Below, piece by piece: positions 44,981 to 54,107 of a stretch of DNA of 54,119 nucleotides (position 1 is its first letter; every line of letters begins with the position of its first letter). The DNA is from Jiangella ureilytica (GTDB taxonomy: Bacteria > Actinomycetota > Actinomycetes > Jiangellales > Jiangellaceae). Location: positions 1 to 54,119 of the forward strand of contig NZ_SMKL01000041.1 in the NCBI RefSeq assembly GCF_004348545.1, written 5' to 3'. The notes under the pieces are model-generated. The model ran no database searches. It saw only the letters and a program-made list of their open reading frames with translations, and had not been told where the DNA came from. The translations under genes and the position numbers were made by a program.

Positions 44981-46461
44981 GGCGAGCCCGGGGGCGCTCC
45001 GGGACCGCCGCGGCCGTGCAGGTCGACGCCGGCGGCGCGGGCGAGGTCGATGTCGAGGCCCTCGCGGCGGATGCGCCGGTCGATGTAGAGCAGCGCCGTC
45101 GCCGCGGCGGAGAACGGCGCCGTGATGGTGGCCGAGATCATGCCGGCCAGGGTGTTGAGGACGTACCACGTGACGGGGTCGTCGGAGGCGTTGGTGCCCA
45201 GCATGGTCGGGACGCCGAACGGCACCGCCACGACCTGCCCGATGAGGAACACGATGATCATGATCAGCAGCAGGATCGCGAACACGCGCCACCACGACGT
45301 GCGCACCAGCGTGGCCGACCGGCGCAGCGACTCGAAGACCCGGATGGGCCGCGTGGCGCCGTCGGCGTTGGTGGTCTCGAGCATGATGGCCGGCGTCGAC
45401 AGCGCGTAGCGCACGTACAGCCACACCGTGATCGGGATGGCGGCGATGGCCGTGAGGCCCACCAGCACGGCCGCGGCGCCGGACCCACCGGCCAGCCCCA
45501 CTGCGAGGGCCAGCACCAGCACCGTGAGGCCCGGGGCGAACCAGATGAGGGTGTAGGTCAGCGTGAGCCCGAGCAGCCGCAGCAGCCGGCCCTTCGACTC
45601 GCGCCACGCCTGCCCGATGGAGAGATCGCGCCCGAGCACCGCCTGCCCCACCACGACCGTCAGCACGCCGGTGAGGAAGACGGTGGCGATGAGCGTGACC
45701 AGCCAGCCGAGCAGGGCCGCCGGGATGCCGCGCGACAGCGACTCGAGCGCGTCGGCGTCGGACATGCCGAGGTCGGGCTCGGTGATCGCCTCGCCGAAGA
45801 TCCAGGCCAGCACCGCCGACGAGAGGATCTGCGTGCCGGCCGCCACGACGGCGGACAGCCCCAGCATGGCGGCGAGGTTGCGCCGGATGGTCGTGATGGC
45901 GCCGTCGAGGATCTCGGTGACCCCCAGCGGGCGCAGCGGGATGACGCCGGGCTTGACGTCGGGCGCCTTCCAGGTGTGGCCGGTGCCGGACGCCCAGGCG
46001 CCGTACTGGCCCGGGCCAGGGCCGTAGCCGGGACCGCCCGGGCCGTAGCCCGGCCCGTGGCCGTAGCCCGGCCCGTGGCCGTAGCCGGGGCCGGGTGCGC
46101 CGGGCGGGCCGGTGGGGCCGGGACCGCCGGGCGCGGGTCCCCAGCCGCCGGCGGACCAGCCGCCGGCCTGCTGGCCACCCTGGCCGGGAGGGCCCTGGCC
46201 GGGAGCGCCCTGATGCGGCTCGTAACCCTGACCGGGGGCGGCCGGACCTGGTGCGCCGCCCTGCCCCGGTGCGTCGCCCTGCCCCGGTGCGCCCTGACCG
46301 GGGCCGCCGGGTGCGGCGCCCCAGCCGCGCGGCTGCGGTTGCTGCGGCGACCAGCCCGGGTACGGCGGCGGAGCGGGCGCGCTCGCGTCGTCGCCGGCGC
46401 CGGCCGCGTCGCTCTGGCGCGCGTCGTCGTCCGGCGGAGGCGACCCCGCGTTCCCGGACAT
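44977..46461 (-). CDS. Polytopic membrane protein with Gly/Pro/Tyr-rich N-terminus (GPDPase-membrane-domain type)
   Basis: The 494-aa protein has about 165 N-terminal residues rich in Gly, Pro, Gln and Tyr with GPGYGHGPGYGHG repeats, likely a disordered cytoplasmic tail. About six membrane helices follow in a bundle resembling the membrane domain of glycerophosphodiester phosphodiesterases, without its catalytic domain. The conserved opener is VIPLRPLGVTEILDGAITTIRRN. ATG 46461, preceded by AAGGGAG, is chosen over ATG 46497. It is the first gene of the operon and divergent from mtrA. Confidence 0.85.
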   Translation of the reverse strand: MSGNAGSPPPDDDARQSDAAGAGDDASAPAPPPYPGWSPQQPQPRGWGAAPGGPGQGAPGQGDAPGQGGAPGPAAPGQGYEPHQGAPGQGPPGQGGQQAGGWSAGGWGPAPGGPGPTGPPGAPGPGYGHGPGYGHGPGYGPGGPGYGPGPGQYGAWASGTGHTWKAPDVKPGVIPLRPLGVTEILDGAITTIRRNLAAMLGLSAVVAAGTQILSSAVLAWIFGEAITEPDLGMSDADALESLSRGIPAALLGWLVTLIATVFLTGVLTVVVGQAVLGRDLSIGQAWRESKGRLLRLLGLTLTYTLIWFAPGLTVLVLALAVGLAGGSGAAAVLVGLTAIAAIPITVWLYVRYALSTPAIMLETTNADGATRPIRVFESLRRSATLVRTSWWRVFAILLLIMIIVFLIGQVVAVPFGVPTMLGTNASDDPVTWYVLNTLAGMISATITAPFSAAATALLYIDRRIRREGLDIDLARAAGVDLHGRGGPGAPPGSP

Positions 46462-46616
46462 CGGGCTCCCTTCTCCCGCGACGTCGCCGCGGGCCATGCC
46501 GGTCTCGGCTCAATCCTGTCACGTCCCCTGGACAGCGCTTCGACCCGTCGCCGGCGCGTCCCGCGGGCGGCCTGATGAGCGACTTTTTCACTCCCGGGCC
46601 TTCTCGGTGTCACCAT

Positions 46617-47300
46617 ATGGACATGAAGGGACGTGTGCTCATCGTCGACGACGACACCGCGTTGGCCGAGATGCTCGGGATCGTGCTGCGCGGAGAGGGC
46701 TACGAGCACGCCATCATCACGCGCGGCGACGACGTGCTGCCGGCGTTCCGCGAGTTCAAGCCGGACCTCGTGCTGCTCGACCTGATGCTGCCCGGCCGCG
46801 ACGGCATCGACGTGTGCAAGGAGATCCGCGCCGAGTCCGGCGTGCCCATCGTCATGCTGACGGCCAAGAGCGACACCGTCGACATCGTCGTAGGGCTCGA
46901 GTCCGGCGCCGACGACTACGTCGTCAAGCCGTTCAAGCCGAAGGAGCTGGTCGCGCGCGTGCGGGCCCGGCTGCGCCGCACCGACGACCCCAAGCCCGAG
47001 ACGCTGCAGGTCGGCGACGTCGTCATCGACGTGGCCGGCCACTCGGTCAAGCGCGACGGCCAGCCCATCTCGCTGACGCCGCTCGAGTTCGACCTGCTCG
47101 CCTGCCTGGCCCGCCGGCCGTGGCAGGTGTTCACCCGCGAGGAGCTGCTCGAGAAGGTGTGGGGCTACCGCCACGCCACCGACACCCGCCTGGTCAACGT
47201 GCACGTCCAGCGCCTGCGCTCCAAGATCGAGCACGACCCCGAGCGTCCCGAGATCGTCGTGACCGTCCGTGGTGTGGGGTACAAGGCCGGCCCTGGGTGA
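46617..47300 (+). CDS. mtrA: Response regulator MtrA (OmpR family)
   Basis: The 227-aa protein is close to actinobacterial MtrA. The receiver has acidic residues near 11-13, phosphoacceptor Asp55 (LVLLDLMLPGRDGIDVC), TAKSDTVD, and LESGADDYVVKPFKPKELVARVRARLRR. The winged helix has ISLTPLEFDLLACLARRPWQVFTREELLEKVWGY, then RLVNVHVQRLR. MtrA regulates cell-wall, division and developmental genes in Mycobacterium and Streptomyces. ATG 46617 and ATG 46623 are both possible; a 46578 ATG is less likely. The next gene starts 4 nt after the stop. Confidence 0.96.
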   Translation: MDMKGRVLIVDDDTALAEMLGIVLRGEGYEHAIITRGDDVLPAFREFKPDLVLLDLMLPGRDGIDVCKEIRAESGVPIVMLTAKSDTVDIVVGLESGADDYVVKPFKPKELVARVRARLRRTDDPKPETLQVGDVVIDVAGHSVKRDGQPISLTPLEFDLLACLARRPWQVFTREELLEKVWGYRHATDTRLVNVHVQRLRSKIEHDPERPEIVVTVRGVGYKAGPG

Positions 47301-47304
47301 TCCG

Positions 47305-49164
47305 ATGATCGGTCCCGTGGCCGGCGACGGGGAGCGGGCGGCAGCGGCGGGCGCGGCCGGCGCCGACACGCTGTCGCGGCTGCTGCCACGCCTGGCCCAG
47401 TGGGCCATGCGGCCCTGGCAGTTGGTCCGGGGCGCGTGGCAGCGCTCGATCCAGCTGCGGGTCATCACGGCGACGCTGGCGCTGTCGGTCGTCGTGGTGT
47501 CGCTGCTCGGCGTCACGCTGTCGCGGCAGATCACCGACGGCCTGCTCGACGCGCACGCCGACGCCGCGGTCGCCGACGCCGCCGCGGGCATCGACAACGC
47601 CCAGCGCCAGCTCGCCACCACCGACGGCGCCTCCGGCGAGCTGCGCCGAGTGCTCGTGCAGATCGCCGAGACGCTCGCGGCCGGCGGCAGCACGTCCGCG
47701 GCCAGCCAGCCGCTGTACGAGATCGTCGTGCTCAGCGCCGAGGGCGGGCAGACGTACCGGTCCGGCGCCACCGCCGACAGCGTGCCGGCGGAGCTGCGCG
47801 AGCGGGTGCGCGACGAGGACCGGGTCTTCCGCACCTACACGTCGATCCACTACCCCGACGCGCCGGCGGTGCCGGGCCTGGCGGTCGGCGGACGCATCAT
47901 CGACCCGTTCGGCGGCGCCTACGAGCTCTACTACCTGTTCCCGCTCACCGAGCAGCAGCAGACCATCGACCTCGTGCTGACGGCGCTGGCCACGGCCGGC
48001 GTGCTGCTGGTCGTGCTGCTGTGCGCGCTGGCCTGGCTGGTCGCGCGCCAGGTGGTCACACCGGTGCGGCTGGCCGCGCGCATCGCCGAGCGGTTCTCGG
48101 CCGGCAACCTGGCCGAGCGCATGGCGGTGCGCGGCCGCGACGACCTCGCCCGGCTGGCCATGAGCTTCAACCAGATGGCGGCCAGCCTGCAGCACCAGAT
48201 CGGGCAGCTGGAAGAGCTGTCGCGCATGCAGCAGCGGTTCGTCTCCGACGTCTCGCACGAGCTGCGCACGCCGCTGACGACGGTGCGCATGGCCGCCGAC
48301 GTCCTCTACGAGTCGCGGGGCGACTTCGACCCCGTCGTCGAGCGCTCCGTCGAGCTGCTGCAGGCCCAGCTGGACCGGTTCGAGGCGCTGCTCACCGACC
48401 TGCTCGAGATCAGCCGGTTCGACGCCGGCGCCGCCGCCCTCAACGCCGCGCGCCACGACGTCCGCGACATCGTCCACAAGGTCGTCGACGCCGCCACGCC
48501 GCTGGCCGTCGAGAAGGGCAGCGACCTGGTGGTCGACGTGCCGGTCGAGCCGGCCGTGGCCGAGGTCGACGCCCGCCGCATCGAGCGCATCGTGCGCAAC
48601 CTGGTCGTCAACGCCGTCGAGCACGGCGAGGGCCGCGACGTGCGCATCGCGGTGGCCGCCGACGACCACGCCGTCGCGATCACCGTCCGCGACCACGGCG
48701 TCGGCCTCAAGCCCGGGGAGTCCTCGCTGGTCTTCCACCGGTTCTGGCGGGCCGACCCGGCGCGGGCCCGGACCACCGGCGGCACCGGCCTGGGCCTGTC
48801 CATCGCGCTCGAGGACGCCCGGCTGCACGGCGGCTGGCTGCAGGCGTGGGGCGAGCCCGGCGACGGGTCGCAGTTCCGGCTCACGCTGCCCCTGGTGGCC
48901 GGCGACGACCTGCACTCCGCGCCGCTGGCCCTGGTGCCCGACGACGTCGGCGACGGCGGGCTCATGGATCCCAGCGCCATCGGCGCGCCGTACCGCCGCG
49001 TCGCCGCGACGGTGCCGGCCGAGCCCGACGGCACCGCGTCGCCGTCGCCGGTGTCCTCGGCCGCGTCGGCCCCGGCGCCGCAGCCCACGCCGTCGTCGCC
49101 GCAGCCGCAGCCGCCGCCAGCCGCCTCCGCCGAGCCCGCAGAGGAGGCGACCCGTCGTGCGTAG
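47305..49164 (+). CDS. mtrB: Sensor histidine kinase MtrB
   Basis: The 619-aa protein has TM1 near 48-70, an extracytoplasmic sensor (about 75-215), TM2 near 220-245 and a HAMP domain with LARLAMSFNQMAASL. The HisKA box FVSDVSHELRTPLTTVRMAA places the phosphorylated His at about 318. ATPase motifs are NLVVNAVEHGEG, DHGVGLKPGE and TGGTGLGLSIALED. The last roughly 60 residues are Pro/Ala/Ser-rich. With LpqB it senses envelope state and signals to MtrA. ATG 47305 lies 4 nt after mtrA. Its last 8 bases overlap lpqB. Confidence 0.96.
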   Translation: MIGPVAGDGERAAAAGAAGADTLSRLLPRLAQWAMRPWQLVRGAWQRSIQLRVITATLALSVVVVSLLGVTLSRQITDGLLDAHADAAVADAAAGIDNAQRQLATTDGASGELRRVLVQIAETLAAGGSTSAASQPLYEIVVLSAEGGQTYRSGATADSVPAELRERVRDEDRVFRTYTSIHYPDAPAVPGLAVGGRIIDPFGGAYELYYLFPLTEQQQTIDLVLTALATAGVLLVVLLCALAWLVARQVVTPVRLAARIAERFSAGNLAERMAVRGRDDLARLAMSFNQMAASLQHQIGQLEELSRMQQRFVSDVSHELRTPLTTVRMAADVLYESRGDFDPVVERSVELLQAQLDRFEALLTDLLEISRFDAGAAALNAARHDVRDIVHKVVDAATPLAVEKGSDLVVDVPVEPAVAEVDARRIERIVRNLVVNAVEHGEGRDVRIAVAADDHAVAITVRDHGVGLKPGESSLVFHRFWRADPARARTTGGTGLGLSIALEDARLHGGWLQAWGEPGDGSQFRLTLPLVAGDDLHSAPLALVPDDVGDGGLMDPSAIGAPYRRVAATVPAEPDGTASPSPVSSAASAPAPQPTPSSPQPQPPPAASAEPAEEATRRA

Positions 49165-50920
49165 CCGCGCCGCCCTCGTCGCCGCCCTGCTGGCCGCGTC
49201 CGCCGTCGCCGCCGGGTGCAGCGAGATCCCGACGTCCGGCCCGGTCATCGACGCCGGCGCCGTCGAGCCGCTCGAGGAGCAGCGCCGGTTCATCGAGGTC
49301 TCCGAGGCGCCGCCCGAGCCGGGCATGACGCCGGTCGAGATCGTCGACGGCTTCATCGAGGCGATGGCCTCCTATGAGCCGGGCTACGAGACCGCGCGCG
49401 AGTTCCTCAGCGAGGAGGCGGCCCGGCAGTGGGACCCGTCCGCCGGCGTCACGGTGTTCTACGAGGCCCGGCCGGACACCCAGCTGGTCGGGACCGACAC
49501 CGTGCACGTCCGCATGACGGTGCGCGGCGCGGTCGGCAGCGACGGCTCGTTCCGCGAACTGCTCGACACCCCTGACCGGGACCGGTCGTCGGAGCTGCAG
49601 CTGGTGCAGGAGGACGGCGAGTGGCGCATCGCGAACCCCGCCGACGGCATCCTCATCGACGACTTCAGCTTCGACCGCGAGTACCAGGCCCGCAACGTGT
49701 ACTTCTTCGACCCGCGGTTCGAGGTGCTGGTGCCCGACGTCGTGTACCTGCCTCGCACGGCGAACGACGCGACCGCCACCCTGCTGGCCCGCCGGGTGCT
49801 GGCCGGGCCGACCGACTGGCTGGCGCCCGCCGTCGTCACGGCGTTTCCCGAGGGCGCCGAGCTCGGCATCGACTCCGTCCCCGTGCGCGACGGCATCGCC
49901 ACCGTCGACCTGAGCCCCGAGGTCGCGCTGGCCGGGCCCGAGGAGCGCGAGCGCATGGCCGCGCAGCTCATCTGGACGCTCGGCGCGCTCCCCGAGGTCG
50001 AGGCGGTCAGGGTGCTGGTCTCCTCCGGCGCGCCGCTGGCGCAGAGCGAGCCCCTGACGCCGCGCGACCCGGAGATGAGCGGCTACGACCCCGCCGTGCT
50101 GAACCCCGGCACCCCGCTGTTCGCCGTCGGCGACACCGGCGTGGTGAGCGTGACCGACGGCGAGACGGCGCCGGTGGCCGGACCGCTCGGGGACCTGCCC
50201 GGCATCAGCGAGATCGCGGTGAACCAGGGCGGCCACCGCGCCGTCGTCATCACCGGCGACGCCGCGAGCGGCACCGTGGTGCAGGCCGCGTCGTTCGGCG
50301 AGGAGGAGCAGCTCGAGACCCTCTTCCAGGGCATCGACCTCAGCTCCCTGGCGTGGGACCGCACCGGCCTCGTCTGGGCGGTCGACCACGGCGTCCCGGG
50401 CCCCGGCCTGATCGTCACCCAGCCCGACGGGCAGCCGCTCGAGGTGCTGCTCGACCCCGAGCTGGCCGGCCGCGACATCACGCGGCTGGCGGTCTCGCCC
50501 GACGGCGCCCGGGTCGCGCTGGTCGTCGGCGGACTGGCCGAGGTCGCCAACGTCATCCGCGACGTCGACGCCGGCACCGTCCGCATCGGGGACGCGCGGC
50601 CCGTCGGCCCGGCCGGCGTCGCCGAGGACGTCGCCTGGAGCTCCTCCAGCCCGTCCTGGAGCGCCGCCGACGCCGTCGTCGTCCTCGCCCACACGCAGAC
50701 GGCCGGCGCCGAGACGTCGACGACCCAGCCGTACCTCGCCACGCTGTCGGGGCAGGAGGTCGTGCCACGCGGCCTGCAGGTCGAGGACGGCGAGCGGGTG
50801 GCCGGCTCGCCCGGCCTCCCCACGGTGCTCCAGTCCGCCGACGGCGTCCTCTACCTGCAGCGCTCCAGCAACACCTGGATCGAGCTCGGCCCCGGGCGCC
50901 ACCCCGCCTACCCCGGCTGA
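49157..50920 (+). CDS. lpqB: Lipoprotein LpqB, MtrB modulator
   Basis: The 587-aa protein has a lipoprotein signal with lipobox AVAAGC and lipid-modified Cys21. A GerMN-type domain (about 200-300: VYLPRTANDATATLLARRVLAG) follows, then a C-terminal beta-propeller-like LpqB domain (about 320-587) with PGISEIAVNQGGHRAVVITG and VSPDGARVALVV. LpqB contacts the extracytoplasmic part of MtrB in mycobacteria and dampens or tunes signalling. It starts at GTG 49157 after GAGGAGG, overlapping mtrB. A hairpin element follows the stop. Confidence 0.96.
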   Translation: MRSRAALVAALLAASAVAAGCSEIPTSGPVIDAGAVEPLEEQRRFIEVSEAPPEPGMTPVEIVDGFIEAMASYEPGYETAREFLSEEAARQWDPSAGVTVFYEARPDTQLVGTDTVHVRMTVRGAVGSDGSFRELLDTPDRDRSSELQLVQEDGEWRIANPADGILIDDFSFDREYQARNVYFFDPRFEVLVPDVVYLPRTANDATATLLARRVLAGPTDWLAPAVVTAFPEGAELGIDSVPVRDGIATVDLSPEVALAGPEERERMAAQLIWTLGALPEVEAVRVLVSSGAPLAQSEPLTPRDPEMSGYDPAVLNPGTPLFAVGDTGVVSVTDGETAPVAGPLGDLPGISEIAVNQGGHRAVVITGDAASGTVVQAASFGEEEQLETLFQGIDLSSLAWDRTGLVWAVDHGVPGPGLIVTQPDGQPLEVLLDPELAGRDITRLAVSPDGARVALVVGGLAEVANVIRDVDAGTVRIGDARPVGPAGVAEDVAWSSSSPSWSAADAVVVLAHTQTAGAETSTTQPYLATLSGQEVVPRGLQVEDGERVAGSPGLPTVLQSADGVLYLQRSSNTWIELGPGRHPAYPG

Positions 50921-50928
50921 CCCCCCTC

Positions 50929-50997
50929 GGAATGATCGCGTTCAGCACGAGATCTCGTGTCGCACCACGCCTGCGATCGTGGTGAGACTCGGGTGAT
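50929..50997 (+). repeat. Intergenic hairpin element, copy 2
   Basis: It begins 9 nt after the lpqB stop with ATGATCGCGTTCA and continues CTCGTGTCGCACCACGCCTGC, alignable to copy 1 at 28594-28660. It contains a perfect 14-bp palindrome (50946-50959, CACGAGATCTCGTG) and a 7-bp stem, CACCACG (50963-50969) with CGTGGTG (50978-50984). It probably acts as the terminator region of mtrAB-lpqB. Confidence 0.6.
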
Positions 50998-51044
50998 CGT
51001 GTCGGGGGCCCGGCGTTGTCGGAGCCGGACGGCATGATGGGCGC

Positions 51045-51767
51045 ATGATCGTTCTCGCCCGGCTCCGGCGGGCCGTGGCCGGGCTGGTGCCGGCCGCCGC
51101 CGACCTCGCGCTCGGCAGCGCCTGCGCCGGCTGCGGCGAGCGCCCCGGCCTGCTCTGCCCCGCGTGCCGGTCCGCCCTGCTCGGCCCCGCCACCCGGGTG
51201 CTGACGGTGCCCGGCCGGCCCGACCTCCCGCTCGCCGGTGCCGCGGCCTATGCGGGCGCCGTCCGCGCGGCCATCCTCGAGCACAAGGAGCACGGACGGC
51301 TGCCGCTGGCGGTCCCGCTGGGCGACGCGCTGGCGGTCGCCGTCACGGCGCTGCTGGCGGCGCCGGGCGGCTGCGGGCACCCGGCCCACGGCGACCGGCC
51401 GGTGGTGCTCGTCCCGGTCCCGTCGGCCCGCCGCGCCGTGCGCCGGCGCGGCCACGACCCGGTCCTGCGCTCCGCTCGCCGGGCCGCCGCCACGCTGCGC
51501 CGGTCCGGTCAGGGCGGGGCCGTCGCGCCGGCGCTGCGGCACCGCCGGCGGGTCGCCGACCAGGCCGGGCTGGCCCGGCGCGAACGCGAGCGCAACCTGC
51601 GCGGCTCGCTGGCATGCCGGCGCTCGGCGGCCCGGGTCGCCCGCGGCGGCTGCGTCGTCATCGTCGACGACATCGTGACCACCGGGGCCACGTTGCGCGA
51701 GAGCGCGCGGGCGCTGGCCGAGGCCGGCGTGCGACCGTGCGGGGCGGTGGTCGTGGCCGTCGTGTGA
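51045..51767 (+). CDS. comF: ComF-family phosphoribosyltransferase-like protein
   Basis: The 240-aa protein has an N-terminal zinc finger with paired CxxC (CAGCGERPGLLCPACRSAL, about 27-46) and a C-terminal phosphoribosyltransferase fold with PRPP motif VVIVDDIVTTGATLRESA (about 200-217). In competent bacteria ComF helps take up single-stranded DNA. In actinobacteria it is conserved after lpqB with no proven role. The 124-bp gap to lpqB holds a hairpin, so it may have its own promoter. Confidence 0.92.
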   Translation: MIVLARLRRAVAGLVPAAADLALGSACAGCGERPGLLCPACRSALLGPATRVLTVPGRPDLPLAGAAAYAGAVRAAILEHKEHGRLPLAVPLGDALAVAVTALLAAPGGCGHPAHGDRPVVLVPVPSARRAVRRRGHDPVLRSARRAAATLRRSGQGGAVAPALRHRRRVADQAGLARRERERNLRGSLACRRSAARVARGGCVVIVDDIVTTGATLRESARALAEAGVRPCGAVVVAVV

Positions 51768-51951
51768 AGTCGGTCGCGGTTAGCACGAATCGCGACGATC
51801 CAGGTGTACTGAGGGCGTCGAACGGCTAACGTTTGTGCATGGCACCCATTGCTGATCCCTGAACTCTCGGGAGGGCCGGGTGCGTATCCCGGTCATGCGA
51901 GCGCGTGGGTGTCGCTCGCCCGTCTGAAGCCACACGACCGGGAGGTTTCGA
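51768..51951 (+). promoter_or_regulatory. hpf upstream/leader region
   Basis: 184 bp between comF and hpf containing a possible -10 TAACGT (51827-51832) without a clear -35 partner. A GGGAGG ribosome site at 51940-51945 fixes the GTG start. Confidence 0.35.
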
Positions 51952-52599
51952 GTGGATATCGTCATCAAGGGCCGTCACACGACCGTGCCGGAGCGGTTCC
52001 GCAATCACGTCACGGAGAAGCTCTCCAAACTCGACAAGATCGCGCACAAGGTCATCCGCGTCGACGTCGAGATCACGGCCGAGGCCAACCCACGCCAGAC
52101 CGACCAGTCCGAACGGGTCGAGCTGACCCTCCACTCCAAGGGCCCCGTCATCCGGGCCGAGGCCGCCGCCGCCGATCGGTACGCCGCACTCGACCTCGCC
52201 ACCGACAAGCTCATCGGCCGGCTGCGCAAGGCCGCCGACCGCCGCCGCGTCCACCGCGGCAGCCGCACGCCCATCTCGGTGGCCGCCGCCACCGCCGGTC
52301 TCGACCGCGTCGCACCCATCCCCCCGCAGCCGGCGCCGGCCGTGTCCGCCGCCACCGCCGTCGAGGACCGCCCCGACGACTACGCCGTGCCCGACGGCTA
52401 CGCCGTTCCCGACACCGGGCCCATGGTCGTGCGCGAGAAGACCCACCGGGCCGAGCCCATGACGCTCGACCAGGCGCTCTACGAGATGGAGCTGGTCGGG
52501 CACGACTTCTACCTGTTCGTCGACGCCGAGTCCAAGATGCCCAGCGTCGTCTACCGGCGCCGCGGCTACGACTACGGCGTCATCCGGCTCGACGTCTGA
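51952..52599 (+). CDS. hpf: Long-form ribosome hibernation promoting factor (HPF/RaiA)
   Basis: The 215-aa protein has an N-terminal RaiA/HPF domain (about 1-100: VIKGRHTTVPERFRNHVTEKL, ending LIGRLRKAADRRR). A proline/alanine linker follows, then the C-terminal dimerisation domain (about 165-215) MTLDQALYEMELVGHDFYLF...YRRRGYDYGVIRL. Long HPF dimerises 70S ribosomes into inactive 100S particles in stationary phase or stress. It starts at GTG 51952 after GGGAGG. A 15-bp terminator hairpin follows 14 nt after the stop. Confidence 0.96.
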   Translation: MDIVIKGRHTTVPERFRNHVTEKLSKLDKIAHKVIRVDVEITAEANPRQTDQSERVELTLHSKGPVIRAEAAAADRYAALDLATDKLIGRLRKAADRRRVHRGSRTPISVAAATAGLDRVAPIPPQPAPAVSAATAVEDRPDDYAVPDGYAVPDTGPMVVREKTHRAEPMTLDQALYEMELVGHDFYLFVDAESKMPSVVYRRRGYDYGVIRLDV

Positions 52600-52613
52600 C
52601 CCTCGCTCCACGG

Positions 52614-52646
52614 CATCGGCACGTCCTCGCGGAGGGCGTGCCGATG
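52614..52646 (+). terminator. Terminator hairpin of hpf
   Basis: A 15-bp stem (52614-52628 with 52632-52646) with a 3-nt loop contains one G-U wobble if read as RNA. It lies 14 nt after the hpf stop and has no U tract. Confidence 0.75.
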
Positions 52647-52694
52647 TCCGTTGCGGCGCGATTCCAGCGGCCGGACCCTGTCGGTGGGCGCTGG

Positions 52695-52700
52695 TAGCTT
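52695..52700 (+). promoter_or_regulatory. Leaderless -10 box of the YcaQ-like gene
   Basis: TAGCTT lies 7 nt upstream of ATG 52708. Confidence 0.45.
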
Positions 52701-52707
52701 CGCGGGC

Positions 52708-53925
52708 ATGGCTCGACGAGAGAAGCTGTCGATCGCCGCGGCCCGGCGGGTGGCGCTGGCGGCGCAGGGCTTCGCCGACGCGCGCCCCGAGGCGCCCGAC
52801 CGGCGGGCCGTCCGCCGCGTGGCCGACCGCGTCGGCGTCGTGCAGATCGACTCCGTCAACGTCCTGTCCCGCTCGCACTACCTGCCGTTCTTCAGCCGGC
52901 TCGGCCCCTATCCGCGGGCCGAGGTCGACCGCGCGGTCAACAAGTCGCCGCGCATGCTGTTCGAGTACTGGGCGCACGAGGCGTCCATGGTGCCGGTGCG
53001 CACCCAGCCCTACCTGCGGGCGCGCATGGCCCGGGCCGACCAGCTGGCCTGGGGCGGCATCCGGCGGCTGGCGCGCGAGAAGCCCGAGTTCGTGGCCTGG
53101 GTGCTCGAAGAGGTGAAGCGCCTCGGCCCCGTCACGGCGGGCGATATCGAGCACGACGCCCCGCGCGAGAAGACCGACTGGGGCTGGAACTGGTCCGACG
53201 TCAAGACGGCGCTCGAGTACCTGTTCTGGTCCGGCGAGGTCACGTCGGCCGGGCGCAACGGCTCGTTCGCCCGGCTCTACGACATCCCCGAGCGGGTCCT
53301 GCCGCGCCAGGTCCTCGCGGTGCCCGACCCGTCCGAGGAGGAGTCGCATCGCGAGTTGGTCCGCATCGCCGCCCGCGCCCACGGCGTCGGGTCCGAGCAG
53401 TGCCTGCGCGACTACTTCCGGCTCTCCGTCGACGGCGCCAAGCTGGCGGTCGCGCAGCTGGTCGAGGCCGGCGAGCTGCTGCCGGTCACCGTCGAGGGCT
53501 GGAAGCGCCCCGGCTACCTGCACTGCGACGCCCGGGTGCCGCGCCGGGTCGACGCCCGGGCGCTGCTGAGCCCGTTCGACTCCCTCATCTGGGAACGCGC
53601 CCGCACCGAGGCGCTGTTCGGCTTCCGCTACCGGCTCGAGATCTACGTCCCGCCGGCCAAGCGGGTCCACGGGTACTACGTGCTGCCGTTCCTGCTCGGC
53701 GACGCGCTCGTGGCCCGGGTCGACCTCAAAGCCGACCGGCAGGCCGGGGTCCTGCTGGTCCAGTCGGCGTGGGCCGAGCCCGGCTCGCCGGCCGACACCG
53801 CCGAGGAGCTGGCCGACGAGCTGGTGTCCATGGCCGGCTGGCTCGACCTGTCCGGCGTCACGGTCACCGGCCGCGGCGACCTCGCCGCCCCGCTTCAGGA
53901 CGCCCTGCTGCGCGCCGCCGCCTGA
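52708..53925 (+). CDS. YcaQ-type winged-helix DNA glycosylase family protein
   Basis: The 405-aa protein of the HTH_42/YcaQ (AlkX) family has the catalytic-type QxD motif ([23 protein letters not shown], about 46-68). It also has [13 protein letters not shown], the winged-helix block [22 protein letters not shown], and the C-terminal [24 protein letters not shown]. YcaQ-like enzymes unhook interstrand DNA crosslinks; activity here is predicted from family only. ATG 52708 is favoured by the TAGCTT box 7 nt upstream over ATG 52651. Copy B of the large palindrome begins 58 nt after the stop. Confidence 0.9.
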   Translation: MARREKLSIAAARRVALAAQGFADARPEAPDRRAVRRVADRVGVVQIDSVNVLSRSHYLPFFSRLGPYPRAEVDRAVNKSPRMLFEYWAHEASMVPVRTQPYLRARMARADQLAWGGIRRLAREKPEFVAWVLEEVKRLGPVTAGDIEHDAPREKTDWGWNWSDVKTALEYLFWSGEVTSAGRNGSFARLYDIPERVLPRQVLAVPDPSEEESHRELVRIAARAHGVGSEQCLRDYFRLSVDGAKLAVAQLVEAGELLPVTVEGWKRPGYLHCDARVPRRVDARALLSPFDSLIWERARTEALFGFRYRLEIYVPPAKRVHGYYVLPFLLGDALVARVDLKADRQAGVLLVQSAWAEPGSPADTAEELADELVSMAGWLDLSGVTVTGRGDLAAPLQDALLRAAA

Positions 53926-53982
53926 CGCCGGGGGTCGACACGGACGTGGGGGTCGTTGGGGGCGTGTGGTTGCGTGGGGTTC

Positions 53983-54107
53983 CCCCGTCCCCCTGCTGCC
54001 CATTCTCTTAAGCCGCGCGGGTGCCCTCAAGTCCGCGCGCCCTGGGGGCGCTTGGACTTGACCGCGCCCGCGCGGCCTAAGAACGGGCAGCTATCAGGGG
54101 GACGGGG
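53983..54107 (+). repeat. Large imperfect palindromic element, copy B
   Basis: This 125-nt palindrome is the inverted counterpart of copy A. The fold pairs 53983-53994 with 54096-54107 (12 bp), GCTGCCC (53995-54001) with GGGCAGC (54085-54091), 54012-54024 with 54064-54076 (13 bp, one wobble as RNA), and TCAAGTCC (54027-54034) with GGACTTGA (54054-54061). The apical stem is GCGCCC with GGGCGC. The segment 54012-54024/54064-54076 differs from copy A yet remains self-complementary. It lies 58 nt downstream of the YcaQ-like stop, in the same sense as copy A relative to its upstream gene. Confidence 0.85.
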